Source: Paraburkholderia hiiakae | GTDB taxonomy: Bacteria > Pseudomonadota > Gammaproteobacteria > Burkholderiales > Burkholderiaceae | Direction: 5' to 3' | DNA length: 64,000 bases | Assembly (NCBI RefSeq): GCF_904848665.1 | Contig: NZ_CAJHCQ010000007.1 | Span: forward strand, 124,001-188,000 | Shown here: in pieces, positions 50,443-59,854 of the stretch | How the letters are laid out: each line of letters opens with the position of its first letter | Position numbering within the stretch: position 1 is the first letter of the stretch | Made by a program: the position numbers and the translations under genes | Notes under the pieces: model-generated | What the model was told of the DNA's origin: nothing | Seen by the model: the letters and a program-made list of their open reading frames with translations, nothing else | The model's database searches: none

Positions 50443-51879
50443 ATGACGGCACTCCAGAAAGTAAATCTCGGCACCGCGCCGACGGGCACCGATGGCGATA
50501 CCGTTCGCACTGCCAACGTGAAGGCGAACGCGAATGTCGACGTTCTCACCACGCAAGCAATTTTGACGAGCTCGTCGCCGAACGCTGTGCGTGACCTGAC
50601 GGCCGCAGATATGGGCAAGCGGATCAACTTCACGCCCACTTCCGCGGCGTCGTCGCATTTCCCGGCAGCGAACACGACCGGTGCGGACCAGATCGTCTCC
50701 GTGCACAACCTGTCGACTGCTTACGACGTCACGATGGCTATCGCAGTGGGCAGCGGAGATGCGGCGCCGACGATCGTCGTCGTGAAGCCGGGCGAGCTGC
50801 TGACGTGGGAAACGGATGGTGTTTCGGCATGGCGGACGATCGGGCGCAAGAAAGCCTTCGACGAGGTGGTGCAGGGCAAATTGAGCGTTGCAGGCGCGCT
50901 TACGGCTTCTGGTAGCGCGACCGTAGGCGGTACGCTGTCGGTAACCGGTGCGCTTACTGCGGGCGCCCCTATCAAGACCTCGTACGCTGCGGCTACCGTG
51001 GTTGCTAACGACACGTCAGGTAACTCACAGTTTGGCTACGGGTACCAGTCTAACGGTAGCGGTATATGGGCTACGTGGGTGTCACCCTCGCGAGATTGGT
51101 TTCTACAAAGATACGTCAGCGGTAACCCGGTAGATAATCCTATCGTGGTGGCTAACGCCACAGGCGTAGCGAGTTTTTCTCAACGGCCCGTGTTCGCTGG
51201 AAATACTCCGTGGGACAGCGGTAACCTCACTCCTAGCCAGTACGCAAAGCAGTCTAGTACAACCGCTTTCGCGGCGGGTGACATTGCGTCCTCAGGTCAA
51301 CTCACCTCGACAGGGAACGCGGCCATCGGTACGGGCGCATCGCTGGTAAACATCGGGCCGTCTAATAACTCGCCAATATCCAGTCACACTCCGGGGCTTG
51401 CGTGGCGGTCTGGTAGTGGCATTGATTTGTGGGGTAACACGAACCCGTTAAACATCGGCTCAGGTACTACGGGCATTGTCTCGTTCTATAACGGTTCAAG
51501 TCCCTCGGTAGTGGTCGGCAGTATCACGACAACGGGCGCGGCCGTTGCATATAACACCACATCGGACTATCGCCTCAAGGAAAACGTGGCGTCGATCTCC
51601 GGTGCGTTGGCGCGCATTCGTCAGGTGCCAGCTCGCACGTTTAGCTTTAAGGCCGACGACACGCATGCAATCGTGACCGGCTTCATTGCGCACGAACTGC
51701 AAGCGGTGCTTCCAGAAGCGGTTCACGGAGATAAGGACGCGGTAGACGACGACGGCGCGCCTGTGTTTCAGGTGGTCGACTACTCCAAGTGCGGCCCGCT
51801 GATGTGGGCGGCGATTTCCGAGCTGGCTGCAGCCCTGGACGCTGCTGTCGCGCGCGTTGCCGAGCTGGAGGCTAAATGA
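50443..51879 (+). CDS. Tail fibre/spike with S74 intramolecular chaperone
   Basis: A 478-residue fibre-like protein. Residues about 1-150 form an attachment region; about 150-370 are Gly/Ser/Thr/Asn-rich fibre repeats coded in clearly AT-richer DNA (51.0-51.55 kb). The last about 104 residues are a peptidase S74 chaperone: SDYRLKENVASISGALARIRQVPARTFSF..., GFIAHELQAVLPEAV, and a C-terminal coiled coil. The Ser-Asp at the junction is the usual self-cleavage site. It lies between lambda M- and L-type genes, where no fibre is usual. Confidence 0.9.
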   Translation: MTALQKVNLGTAPTGTDGDTVRTANVKANANVDVLTTQAILTSSSPNAVRDLTAADMGKRINFTPTSAASSHFPAANTTGADQIVSVHNLSTAYDVTMAIAVGSGDAAPTIVVVKPGELLTWETDGVSAWRTIGRKKAFDEVVQGKLSVAGALTASGSATVGGTLSVTGALTAGAPIKTSYAAATVVANDTSGNSQFGYGYQSNGSGIWATWVSPSRDWFLQRYVSGNPVDNPIVVANATGVASFSQRPVFAGNTPWDSGNLTPSQYAKQSSTTAFAAGDIASSGQLTSTGNAAIGTGASLVNIGPSNNSPISSHTPGLAWRSGSGIDLWGNTNPLNIGSGTTGIVSFYNGSSPSVVVGSITTTGAAVAYNTTSDYRLKENVASISGALARIRQVPARTFSFKADDTHAIVTGFIAHELQAVLPEAVHGDKDAVDDDGAPVFQVVDYSKCGPLMWAAISELAAALDAAVARVAELEAK

Positions 51880-52559
51880 CCATCACAGCCGACGTTCAGC
51901 AGCTTGAGCCCGGTCGCCTGATTGAGTTGTTCGAGGTGGACTGCACAGCAATCGGCGGAGACATGCTGCGCTTCCACGGTCATCTGCAATCGACGTCGAT
52001 CTGGTGGCAGGGCAATGAGTACAAGCCGTGGCCGATTCAGGCGTCGGGCTTCAAGCGCACTACGGATTCACAGCAGCCGACGCCGACGCTCACCGTCGGC
52101 GACATCAACGGCACGATCTCGGCGCTGTGCGTCTACCTGGCCGATTTGGTGGGCGCGACTGTGCGCCGTCGCCGCACGCTCGGGAAGTATCTAGACGCGG
52201 TGAATTTTCCGGCCGGGAACCCGACGGCTGATCCGACTGCTGAAATGCCAGCCGAGATCTGGCGCGTGGAGCAAAAAACCAACGAGCAGCCGGGCCTGCA
52301 GGTGGAATTTACGGTCGCGTCGCCGCTCGACTTCGGTGGCCAGCAGCTTCCCGCTCGCCAGATCGTGAGCATCTGCCAGTGGAAGTATCGCGACGCGAAC
52401 TGTGGCTATACCGGCAGCGCGTATTTCGACGCGAACGACCAGCCGGTGACCGACCCGGCGCTCGACCGCTGCAGTATGAGAACGAGCGGCTGCCAGTGCC
52501 GCTTCGGCGTGAACAATCCGCTGCCTTTCGGCGGCTTCCTCAGCGACACCCTTTCCTGA
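51876..52559 (+). CDS. Minor tail protein L-like (baseplate hub, Fe-S type)
   Basis: A 227-residue protein. The N-terminal beta domain and the C-terminal Cys region (ICQWKYRDANCGYTGSAYFDANDQPVTDPALDRCSMRTSGCQCRFG) match lambda L, where four Cys hold an Fe-S cluster. Located directly before K and I homologues. Confidence 0.93.
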   Translation: MTITADVQQLEPGRLIELFEVDCTAIGGDMLRFHGHLQSTSIWWQGNEYKPWPIQASGFKRTTDSQQPTPTLTVGDINGTISALCVYLADLVGATVRRRRTLGKYLDAVNFPAGNPTADPTAEMPAEIWRVEQKTNEQPGLQVEFTVASPLDFGGQQLPARQIVSICQWKYRDANCGYTGSAYFDANDQPVTDPALDRCSMRTSGCQCRFGVNNPLPFGGFLSDTLS

Positions 52560-53309
52560 ATGAACGAAACCACGAAGGGCGCGATCGCAGCGCACGCGAT
52601 CGCGGAGTACCCGCGCGAGTGCGTCGGGCTGGTGGTGCTCGTCCAGGGCGCGGAAACCTATATGCCGTGCGCGAACTGGGCGGCCACGCCGAGCGAGCAA
52701 TTCGTGCTGGCCGGCGAGGACTACGCGCGCGCTGAGGATGCTGGTGAAATCGTCGCGCTCGTGCATTCGCATCCCGGCGCGCCGGCGCGTCCGAGCGCCG
52801 CCGACAGGGCGATGTGTGAGCAGGGCGGCATCGCGTGCTGGGTGATCGTCTCTCTGGGCGTGCAGGCGGATGGCTCGATCGCTGTCGACGACTGGTGTGA
52901 GTTTGGCCCGAGCGGGTATGTCGCGCCGCTCATCGGACGTCAGTTCGCGCACGGCGTGCACGACTGCTATGCGATCGTGCGCGACTGGTATCGCCTCGAG
53001 CGCGGCGTCGAACTGCCGGACTTCGCGCGCCGCGACGACTGGTGGGACGACGGTCATTCGTCGCTCTACCTCGACAACTACCGCGCCGCGGGCTTCGAAG
53101 ACGTCGGTGCTGCCGCCGAGCTGCAGCCCGGCGATGTGTTGCTGATGCAGATCCGCAGCGGCAACTGCGTGCCGAATCACGCGGGCGTCTATCTCGGCGC
53201 CGGGCAGTTTCTGCACCACATGCACGGCCGCCTTTCCGGCCGCACCGTGTGGGGCGGTATGTGGGCGCAATGCCTTCGCACGGTGCTGCGATACAGGGGA
53301 AGTGAATGA
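52560..53309 (+). CDS. Tail assembly protein K-like (JAB + NlpC/P60)
   Basis: A 249-residue two-domain protein. The N-terminal JAB/Mov34 metalloprotease domain has HSHPGAPARPSAAD (zinc His-x-His and Asp). The C-terminal NlpC/P60 domain has HDCYAIVRDWY with the catalytic Cys and a later NHAGVYLGAGQFLHH His segment. It is a putative peptidoglycan peptidase in the tail tip. It adjoins L without gap. Confidence 0.94.
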   Translation: MNETTKGAIAAHAIAEYPRECVGLVVLVQGAETYMPCANWAATPSEQFVLAGEDYARAEDAGEIVALVHSHPGAPARPSAADRAMCEQGGIACWVIVSLGVQADGSIAVDDWCEFGPSGYVAPLIGRQFAHGVHDCYAIVRDWYRLERGVELPDFARRDDWWDDGHSSLYLDNYRAAGFEDVGAAAELQPGDVLLMQIRSGNCVPNHAGVYLGAGQFLHHMHGRLSGRTVWGGMWAQCLRTVLRYRGSE

Positions 53310-53887
53310 GCGAGCAACTGCGCACGATCAGGCTATACGGCGTGCTCGGCGCGCGCTTCGGGCGCGTGCACCGCCTCGCGGTCAATTCGACATCGGAGGC
53401 GATGCGCGCGCTTGGCGTCGTGCTGCCCGGCTTCCGGCAGTTCATGGCGCGCTCACGCGAGCAGGGGCTGACGTTCGCGGTTTTCGTCGGCAAGCAGAAC
53501 CTGACGCGCGACGAGCTCGAGTATCCGGTAGGCGGTGATGAGATCCGCATCGCGCCGGTGCTGCTCGGCAGCAAGCGAGGTGGCCTGTTCCAGACCATTT
53601 TCGGGGCTGCGCTGGTTGTGGTCGGTGCCGTCGCCTCTGCGTACGGACAGGCGTGGGGCGCGCAACTGATCGGCCTCGGCGTCTCGATGGCGCTCGGCGG
53701 TGTCGTGCAGATGCTCAGCCCGCAGACGGGCGGCCTCGCTGGCGTCACGAACAACGGCACCTCGTATTACTTCAATGGCCCGGTGAACAGCTCTGCACAG
53801 GGCGAGCCTGTGCCCATTGTGTACGGGCGCATGGTGGTGGGTTCCAAGGTGATCAGTTCTGGCATTTATGCCGAGGATCAAAGCTGA
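53306..53887 (+). CDS. Tail assembly protein I-like
   Basis: A 193-residue protein: ubiquitin-like N-terminal domain (TIRLYGVLGARFGRVHRLAVNSTSEAMRALGVVLPGF...), a hydrophobic double segment (about 95-135, FQTIFGAALVVVGAVAS...GAQLIGLGVSMALGGVVQML) and a C-terminal GEPVPIVYGRMVVGSKVISSGIYAED. Overlaps K and J by a few bases; assists J assembly. Confidence 0.93.
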   Translation: MSEQLRTIRLYGVLGARFGRVHRLAVNSTSEAMRALGVVLPGFRQFMARSREQGLTFAVFVGKQNLTRDELEYPVGGDEIRIAPVLLGSKRGGLFQTIFGAALVVVGAVASAYGQAWGAQLIGLGVSMALGGVVQMLSPQTGGLAGVTNNGTSYYFNGPVNSSAQGEPVPIVYGRMVVGSKVISSGIYAEDQS

Positions 53888-56800
53888 TGCGAATTTCAGG
53901 TGCAAAGGGCAGTAGCAGCGGCGGCTCGCCGTCGGAATCGCCGGATAGCCTGCATTCGATTGCCTATGCGAAGGTCCTCGACCTGATCTCGGAAGGCCCG
54001 ATTGTCGGCCTGGTCAACGGCCTGCAATCCGTCTTTCTCGACGGCACGCCGATCCAGAACGGCGACGGCTCGACCAACTTCTCGAACTATTCGGTCGACA
54101 CGCGCGTTGGCACGCAGGATCAGGATTTTCTGACCGGCTTTCCGTCAGTGGAGAACGAAACGGCCATCGGCGTTGCGCTCACGAGCGACACGCCATGGGT
54201 GCGTCAAGTCGAGAACACGCAGCTCACCGCGGTGCGCATTCGCTTTGGCGTGCCCGCACTCGAGCAGACGAACAGCTCGACGGGAGACACCACCGGATAC
54301 CGCATCGAGTATGCGATCGACATCGCGGTCGATGGCGGCTCCTATGCGCAGGTGCTGTCTGGCGCATTCGACGGCAAGACGACTTCGCTCTACGAGCGCA
54401 GCGCGCGCATTGAGCTTCCTGCTGCGACGACCGGCTGGCTGGTGCGCGTGCGGCGCATCACCGCTAACGCGCACAACACCTATATTCAGGACACGGTCAA
54501 CGTCGAGGCGATCACCGAAATCATCGATCGCAAGCTGCGCTATCCGATGAGCGCGCTCGTCGGTATGCAGTTTGACGCGCAGTCGTTCAGCTCTGTGCCG
54601 ACGCGTTCGTTCGACGTGAAAGGTCGCGTTATCAGCGTGCCGTCGAACTACGATCCGGAGGCGCGCACGTATTCAGGCGCGTGGGACGGCACGTTCAAAC
54701 AGGCCTGGACGAACTGCCCGCCGTGGATCTTCTACGACCTCGTGCAGAACGATCGCTACGGCGCCGGCAAGTTCGTCGACGCGTCGTCGCTCGACAAGTG
54801 GTCGCTGTACGAGATCGCGCAGTACTGCGACGTCATGGTGTCGGACGGCAAGGGTGGCCAGGAGCCGCGCTTCACGTGCAACTGCGTGATCCAGTCGCAG
54901 TCGGACGCGTTCAAGGTGCTGCAGGACATTGCGGGCATTTTTCGTGGGCAGGCGTATTGGGGCGCGGGCAATGTCGTCGCGACGGCGGACATGCCTTCCG
55001 ATCCGGTGCACGTGTACACGCAGGCGAACGTTGTTGGCGGCCAGTTCTCCTACGTTGGATCGGAGCGCAAGTCGCGTTACACCGTCGCGCAGGTGAGCTG
55101 GAACGACCCGGCAAACCAGTATCAGCAAGCCGTCGAGTACGTGCCCGACGATGACGGCCTCGCGCGCTACGGCGTCGTCAAGGCGCAGATCACAGCGTTC
55201 GGCACGACGTCGCAGGCGCAAGCGCACCGTCTCGGCTTGTGGACGCTGCTCACAAGCCGCTACGAGACGAATACGGTGTCGTTTCAGGTTGGCCTCGACG
55301 GCACGCTCTGCACGCCCGGCGAGGTGATTGCCGTCGCCGATTCGAACAAGGCAGGGCGCCGTATCGGCGGCCGCATCCGCTCGATGAGCGGGCGCACGGT
55401 GGTGCTCGACAAGGCGCCGACGGCGTCGCCCGGCGACACGCTCACGGTGATCATGCCCGATGGCATCGCGCAGGCGCGCAGCGTCCAATCGGTGGACGGC
55501 GGCACGTTCACGATGACGGCGGCATTCGACGAGGATGCGGTGTCCGGCGCGGTGTGGATGCTGGAGAGCGCTGACCTCGTCTCGCAGCTCTTCCGCGTGA
55601 CGGGTGTCGAAGAAAGCTCCGACAACGGCCAGATCACCTACACGATCAGCGCGGCCCAGCACGAGCCCGGCAAGTATGCGGCGATCGACAACGGCGCGCA
55701 GATCCAGCAGCGGCCAGTGACGATCACGCCACCGTCCGCGCAATCGCCGCCGACGAACGTACGCATCTCGACGTATTCGTTCACGGATCAGGGCATCGCC
55801 AAGACGAACATGGTGATCGCCTGGGATGCTGCCGACAAGGCGGTGAGTTATATCCCGGAGTGGCAGAAGGACAACGGCGAGTGGGTCGCGGCCAACCAGA
55901 CGGGCGGCCTGCAGGTCGAGGTTGCGGGCATCTATCAGGGCAACTATCTCGCTCGCGTCAGAGCGCAGAACGCGCTAGGCGTGACCTCGATTCCGGCGTA
56001 CAGCGTCCAGACGGCGCTCACCGGCAAGACGAGCCCGCCGCCGGCGGTAACGTCGCTGACCACCACGACGCAGGTTTTCGCGATCCAGCTCGATTGGACG
56101 TTTCCGGCGGATGGTTCGGCCAACGATACACAGCGCACCGAGATCTGGTACAGCAAGACGCCGAATCGCGCCGACGCCGTGAAGCTGGCCGACTACGCCT
56201 ATCCGCAGGCGCGCGCAAACCTGATGGGCCTGGCCGCCGGGCAGTCGTTTTTCTTCTGGGCGCGTCTCGTCGACACGTCGGGCAACATCGGGCCGTGGTA
56301 TCCGGACGGCGCTGGCGTCAACGGGCAGAGCAGCAGCGACGCCGACGAGATCCTGTCGTACCTAAACGGGCAGATCGGCAAGGAGCAGCTCACGCAGGAC
56401 TTGCTGGCACCGATCGAGGCGATTCCCGGCCTGCAGCAGGACGTCGAGGATAACGCTGCTGCAATCACGAACGAGCAGCAGGCGCGCGTCGACGGCGATA
56501 CCGCGCTTTCCAATCGGCTCGATCAGGTGAGCGCGCAGGTGCTCGTGCCGGACATGGCAGGCGACGACGGCGGCTATGCCGGTTCAACGCAGGTGTATGC
56601 GGGCGTGTGGTCGGAGCAGTCTGCGCGCGCCGAGGCCGACATGGCGCTCGCGCAGGACATCCAGACGACTACGGCGCAGATGAGTTCGACGAAAGCGACG
56701 CTTCTCGCGGCAGTGCAGACGGAGACTCAGGCCCGCGTCGACGGCGACAGCGCGCTTGCGACACAGGTCACGACGGTACAGGCGCAGGCCAATGCGAATA

Positions 56801-57279
56801 CGGCGGCCGTGCAAACGGTGGCGTCGTCGTATGCCGACCTGAATGGCCGCGTGGCCGCGTCGTATCAGATCAAGACGCAGATCACGGCCAACGGGCGCAC
56901 CTACATCGCGGGTATCGGCGTGGGTGTCGACAACAGCAGCGGTGTTGTCGAATCGACGGTTCTGCTGTCGGCGAGCCGTGTTGCCATCCTTGATCCGAAC
57001 GGCAGCGCAGTGTCGTCGCCGTTCGTGGTGCAAGGCGGACAGGTCTTCATTTCGCAGGCGTTCATTGGCACGGGCTGGATTCAGAACGCGATGATTGGCG
57101 ACATCATCCAGTCGACGGCCGTGGGTGCGAACGGGCAGCCGCGCTGGAAGCTCGATAAGAATGGCACGCTGACGCTCAATGGCGCGAACGGAGGCAGTGG
57201 CTACATGACGCTGAACGATTCAACGCTGCTTGTTTACGACAACAACGGCACGCTGCGCGTGCGCTTGGGGCTCTGGTAA
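53887..57279 (+). CDS. Host specificity / central tail fibre protein J-like
   Basis: An 1130-residue receptor-binding tail-tip protein. The N-terminal hub region (about 1-600) is clearly J-like (SLHSIAYAKVLDLISEGPIVGLVNGLQSVFLDGTPIQ; QAYWGAGNVVATADMPSDPVHVYTQANV). Fibronectin-like domains follow (about 620-820), and then a helical Ala/Gln stretch (about 855-985) with repeats of LATQVTTVQAQAN. The C-terminal fibre (about 1000-1130, INDSTLLVYDNNGTLRVRLGLW-like end) would contact the host receptor. ATG 53887 overlaps the previous stop. Confidence 0.94.
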   Translation: MRISGAKGSSSGGSPSESPDSLHSIAYAKVLDLISEGPIVGLVNGLQSVFLDGTPIQNGDGSTNFSNYSVDTRVGTQDQDFLTGFPSVENETAIGVALTSDTPWVRQVENTQLTAVRIRFGVPALEQTNSSTGDTTGYRIEYAIDIAVDGGSYAQVLSGAFDGKTTSLYERSARIELPAATTGWLVRVRRITANAHNTYIQDTVNVEAITEIIDRKLRYPMSALVGMQFDAQSFSSVPTRSFDVKGRVISVPSNYDPEARTYSGAWDGTFKQAWTNCPPWIFYDLVQNDRYGAGKFVDASSLDKWSLYEIAQYCDVMVSDGKGGQEPRFTCNCVIQSQSDAFKVLQDIAGIFRGQAYWGAGNVVATADMPSDPVHVYTQANVVGGQFSYVGSERKSRYTVAQVSWNDPANQYQQAVEYVPDDDGLARYGVVKAQITAFGTTSQAQAHRLGLWTLLTSRYETNTVSFQVGLDGTLCTPGEVIAVADSNKAGRRIGGRIRSMSGRTVVLDKAPTASPGDTLTVIMPDGIAQARSVQSVDGGTFTMTAAFDEDAVSGAVWMLESADLVSQLFRVTGVEESSDNGQITYTISAAQHEPGKYAAIDNGAQIQQRPVTITPPSAQSPPTNVRISTYSFTDQGIAKTNMVIAWDAADKAVSYIPEWQKDNGEWVAANQTGGLQVEVAGIYQGNYLARVRAQNALGVTSIPAYSVQTALTGKTSPPPAVTSLTTTTQVFAIQLDWTFPADGSANDTQRTEIWYSKTPNRADAVKLADYAYPQARANLMGLAAGQSFFFWARLVDTSGNIGPWYPDGAGVNGQSSSDADEILSYLNGQIGKEQLTQDLLAPIEAIPGLQQDVEDNAAAITNEQQARVDGDTALSNRLDQVSAQVLVPDMAGDDGGYAGSTQVYAGVWSEQSARAEADMALAQDIQTTTAQMSSTKATLLAAVQTETQARVDGDSALATQVTTVQAQANANTAAVQTVASSYADLNGRVAASYQIKTQITANGRTYIAGIGVGVDNSSGVVESTVLLSASRVAILDPNGSAVSSPFVVQGGQVFISQAFIGTGWIQNAMIGDIIQSTAVGANGQPRWKLDKNGTLTLNGANGGSGYMTLNDSTLLVYDNNGTLRVRLGLW

Positions 57280-57584
57280 TGACGGCTGGACTTCAGATCT
57301 GGAATGCGAGCGGGCAGCTTGTGCTTGATGCGACCAGCAGACTTGGTCGCATCAAGGGTATTCAGCAGCTCGACGGAAACAACGGTTCGTATCCGATTGA
57401 TCTTTCCGGTGGTACTCCGTTCTGGTCGTTTCAGCCAGACCGGCTCTATTTCCACATTTCCAATCAGACAGCCTCGCCGATCATCACGATCGACGCGAAC
57501 GGTGTTTATTGGACTTACAGCTCAACGTCCGGACTCAGTTACCCGAAGACTGTGACCGGCACTCTCATTTTCGGAGTGTATTGA
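57279..57584 (+). CDS. Tail tip accessory protein
   Basis: A 101-residue beta-rich protein (MTAGLQIWNASGQLVLDATSRLGRI..., then SNQTASPIITIDANGVYWTYSSTSG). The pattern resembles DUF6453-type proteins that follow J in Burkholderia phages. Its start overlaps the J stop and its stop overlaps the next ATG. Similar N-terminus (MTAG) to the next gene, so the two may be paralogous tip components. Confidence 0.78.
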   Translation: MTAGLQIWNASGQLVLDATSRLGRIKGIQQLDGNNGSYPIDLSGGTPFWSFQPDRLYFHISNQTASPIITIDANGVYWTYSSTSGLSYPKTVTGTLIFGVY

Positions 57585-58318
57585 TGACAGCTGGATTCCA
57601 GGCATTCACCGATAGCGGGCTCGTGCAGATCGATGGTCTGAATCCGAACTTCCAGCTGATTTCGTCGTTGGCGCAGACGTTGCAGCAAGAGTCACTGGCC
57701 ACGGTCTACAACAACGTCGGTACGCAGTTTTATGCAACCTACTGGCACACCACCTTTACATTCACCGCAAACAATCCGCTTTTTGCCTTCACGGCAGACG
57801 GCGGAGTGATGGTGACGCCGTGGAAGTTTTCCCGTTCGGGTAATACGTACACGGCTGAATTTATCGGCGCGGCGCAGACGGTTGTGCGCCTCTATGTCTT
57901 CGACAACGTGCCCGTCACCGCGTCGAACTTCGGACTGCAGGTATTCAGCGCATCGGGCGCACTGATCGCGGACGCAGCGAAGCCGTTTGCACGCGTGATC
58001 GACGTGAAGTCAGACCAGTATTTGAGTGGTAGCGGCTTCGACGGTACAGGCACGTCAATGCCTGGCACGAGCACGCAGAGCCAGACATATGGCGTGAACG
58101 TCGCAATCGCGGGGTGCTGGCCCGCGCATTACATGTTCGGCTCTGGCGACAACAACGGCGGTACCGGCGAGACAACGATGAGCGGCATCGCCGTTTCGGG
58201 CGGCACAATCACCTGGGAGTTTCACACGTTCAACGGAACACGCGGCGCGCACTTCGTCGGCTTTCGCGAAACGACCGCATATCGATTCATGGTGCTCGAC
58301 ATGACCGGCATTATCTAG
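57584..58318 (+). CDS. Tail tip/fibre accessory protein
   Basis: A 244-residue beta-rich protein starting MTAGFQAFTDSGLVQIDGLNPNFQLI, with regularly spaced aromatic residues and a Gly/Thr-rich C-terminal part (GSGFDGTGTSMPGTSTQSQTYGVNVAIAG; later FHTFNGTRGAHFVGF). It resembles DUF6453-like tail accessory proteins. It may modify J-receptor contact. Confidence 0.75.
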   Translation: MTAGFQAFTDSGLVQIDGLNPNFQLISSLAQTLQQESLATVYNNVGTQFYATYWHTTFTFTANNPLFAFTADGGVMVTPWKFSRSGNTYTAEFIGAAQTVVRLYVFDNVPVTASNFGLQVFSASGALIADAAKPFARVIDVKSDQYLSGSGFDGTGTSMPGTSTQSQTYGVNVAIAGCWPAHYMFGSGDNNGGTGETTMSGIAVSGGTITWEFHTFNGTRGAHFVGFRETTAYRFMVLDMTGII

Positions 58319-58326
58319 GAGGGAAC

Positions 58327-58644
58327 ATGCCACTTCAGCAAGACTACGATACCCCGTCCACCGGCGCTGTCGCGTCATATCACGTCGTGCAGCAGGTATC
58401 GATCGACTATGTGTCGAACCTCGTCGGTGCCACCGTTGCATCGTATCTCTCGAAGGATGCAAGGGACGCGGGCAAGTTTGCGATGTACACGCAGCAGATT
58501 CAGCTTCAGGGCCTTCCGGAGGCCGGGACGGACGCGCTTGCGTATGCAGAGGCGCAGCTTTCGGCGGTGGTGCCGACCGATGGAAGTGTGGTGCCCGGCT
58601 TCCCGAATCGCTATGCCTTTGCGGGTGCAACGGTCGTCGAATGA
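58327..58644 (+). CDS. Tail region small protein of unknown function
   Basis: A 105-residue protein (MPLQQDYDTPSTGAVASYHVVQQVSIDYVSNLVGATVASYLSKDARDAGK...), predicted strand-rich, with a short proline-containing end (VPGFPNRYAFAG). A strong AGGAGGG site precedes the ATG. Last of the co-directional tail genes. Confidence 0.75.
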   Translation: MPLQQDYDTPSTGAVASYHVVQQVSIDYVSNLVGATVASYLSKDARDAGKFAMYTQQIQLQGLPEAGTDALAYAEAQLSAVVPTDGSVVPGFPNRYAFAGATVVE

Positions 58645-58742
58645 TGCTCGGCGGGTATTTTTCGCACGAACCTTTCAGGACGTAAATATATCTGTAAACT
58701 TGACGCTGCAGCGAAACGAGAATTGCCAATCCGGGGATAAAA

Positions 58743-59552
58743 ATGAAGAAGAAACTGAGCATCTTGCTCTTGGGGTGTGTCGCGCTTTCGGCGTGCGGTG
58801 GTGGTAGTGGCGGCTCCGATAGCAGCGCGACCACGACGAAGAAACTCACTGTTTCTATGTACGGAAACCCGCTTGCGTCAGGTGCGTCCACGAAGGTGGC
58901 TCGTGCACAATTCAGCCTGATCTCATCCGCGATGGCCGCTGATGCACCGAGCGCTGCATCGGATGCGCAGGCAACCGTCCAGACGCTGCAGGACGCGCTT
59001 ACGTCTCGGGGCGTGCCAGCGCAGGTGTCGGCGGGAGTGATGGATGGAACGACTCTGCATCAGATCGTTATGGGAGAGAACAACGGTCTCCCGCCGACTC
59101 CCGACCAGTTCAAGACCGAGCCTAGCGAATGGATCGTCGTGAATTTCCAGCTCGACGACATGGTGACCAGAGCGGACGATCCGGCGCAGCTTGCAGCGCA
59201 AGCGCAGTTCTCGCAGGATCTGGCCATCTTCACGCAACGCGCCAACGTATCGGGAAAACGCGTGTTCGCGATCATGGCTATTCCGACGTGTGATGTCCCG
59301 AACCAGAACTCAGCAGCTGATGGTTTGAATCACGCCATCTTGAATGCGGGGCTGAATTCAACGATTTCGCAGGTTGGCGGCACGCCGTTCCAGGGCGTGC
59401 GGGACGCAAACGGCGACGTCGTCAATGGACTCCTTGTAGGTCACATGGGGGGCGACTGTCGGACACCGGATGCGTACATGCAGAACTACCATATCCAGGC
59501 CATCGCCGATGATCTCGCGAGCCGATACCAGGGCTATTTGAACGGCAACTGA
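58743..59552 (+). CDS. Phage-encoded lipoprotein (moron)
   Basis: A 269-residue lipoprotein. The signal peptide ends in the lipobox LSAC (Cys18), followed by GGGSGGS; lack of Asp at +2 predicts the outer membrane. The folded part has EWIVVNFQLDDMV, GKRVFAIMAIPTCDVP and MGGDCRTPDAYMQNYHIQAIADDLASRY, which recall SGNH-hydrolase blocks III and V. The block I GDS serine is not visible, so activity is doubtful. It is set apart from the tail operon by a 98-base gap and followed by two terminators. Confidence 0.82.
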   Translation: MKKKLSILLLGCVALSACGGGSGGSDSSATTTKKLTVSMYGNPLASGASTKVARAQFSLISSAMAADAPSAASDAQATVQTLQDALTSRGVPAQVSAGVMDGTTLHQIVMGENNGLPPTPDQFKTEPSEWIVVNFQLDDMVTRADDPAQLAAQAQFSQDLAIFTQRANVSGKRVFAIMAIPTCDVPNQNSAADGLNHAILNAGLNSTISQVGGTPFQGVRDANGDVVNGLLVGHMGGDCRTPDAYMQNYHIQAIADDLASRYQGYLNGN

Positions 59553-59574
59553 GTCAGGACAACGCAAGCAACCG

Positions 59575-59600
59575 AGCCAGCCTTCGAGCTGGCTTTTTTA
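59575..59600 (+). terminator. Rho-independent terminator 1 after the lipoprotein gene
   Basis: AGCCAGC-CTTCGA-GCTGGCT followed by a run of T. First of two terminators in tandem. Confidence 0.9.
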
Positions 59601-59602
59601 TT

Positions 59603-59624
59603 GGCCGCCGCGAGCGGCCTTTTT
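59603..59624 (+). terminator. Rho-independent terminator 2 after the lipoprotein gene
   Basis: GGCCGC-CGCGA-GCGGCC followed by five T. Directly after the first terminator and just before the holin gene, so the lysis genes need read-through or their own promoter. Confidence 0.85.
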
Positions 59625-59641
59625 CATTTCGGGGGGAATGG

Positions 59642-59854
59642 ATGCGAGTCAGTGCAAGCGAGGCAGTGAGCTATGCGGGGAGCGGTGTATCGCTTGGATC
59701 AGCGCTCACGCTGACCGACATTGGCGTGATCGTCGGTATCGCCACTGCGATTCTGACATTCGGACTCAACGCCTACTTCATGTGGCGCAAGGATCAACGC
59801 GAGCAGCGCGAGTCGGATGCGCGCTTGCATGAACTGGAGGAACACGGTGGCTAG
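59642..59854 (+). CDS. Holin
   Basis: A 70-residue membrane protein. It has hydrophobic segments at about 13-28 and 29-47 (SYAGSGVSLGSALTLTDIGVIVGIATAILTFGLNAYFMW) and a highly charged C-terminus (RKDQREQRESDARLHELEEHGG), the layout of small class II or III holins. GGGGGG before the ATG. Overlaps the endolysin start. Confidence 0.88.
   Translation: MRVSASEAVSYAGSGVSLGSALTLTDIGVIVGIATAILTFGLNAYFMWRKDQREQRESDARLHELEEHGG

Noticed and set aside
58743..59552. Calling the lipoprotein an active SGNH/GDSL esterase
   Set aside because: The block I GDS serine is not visible; only weak block III and V similarity remains.
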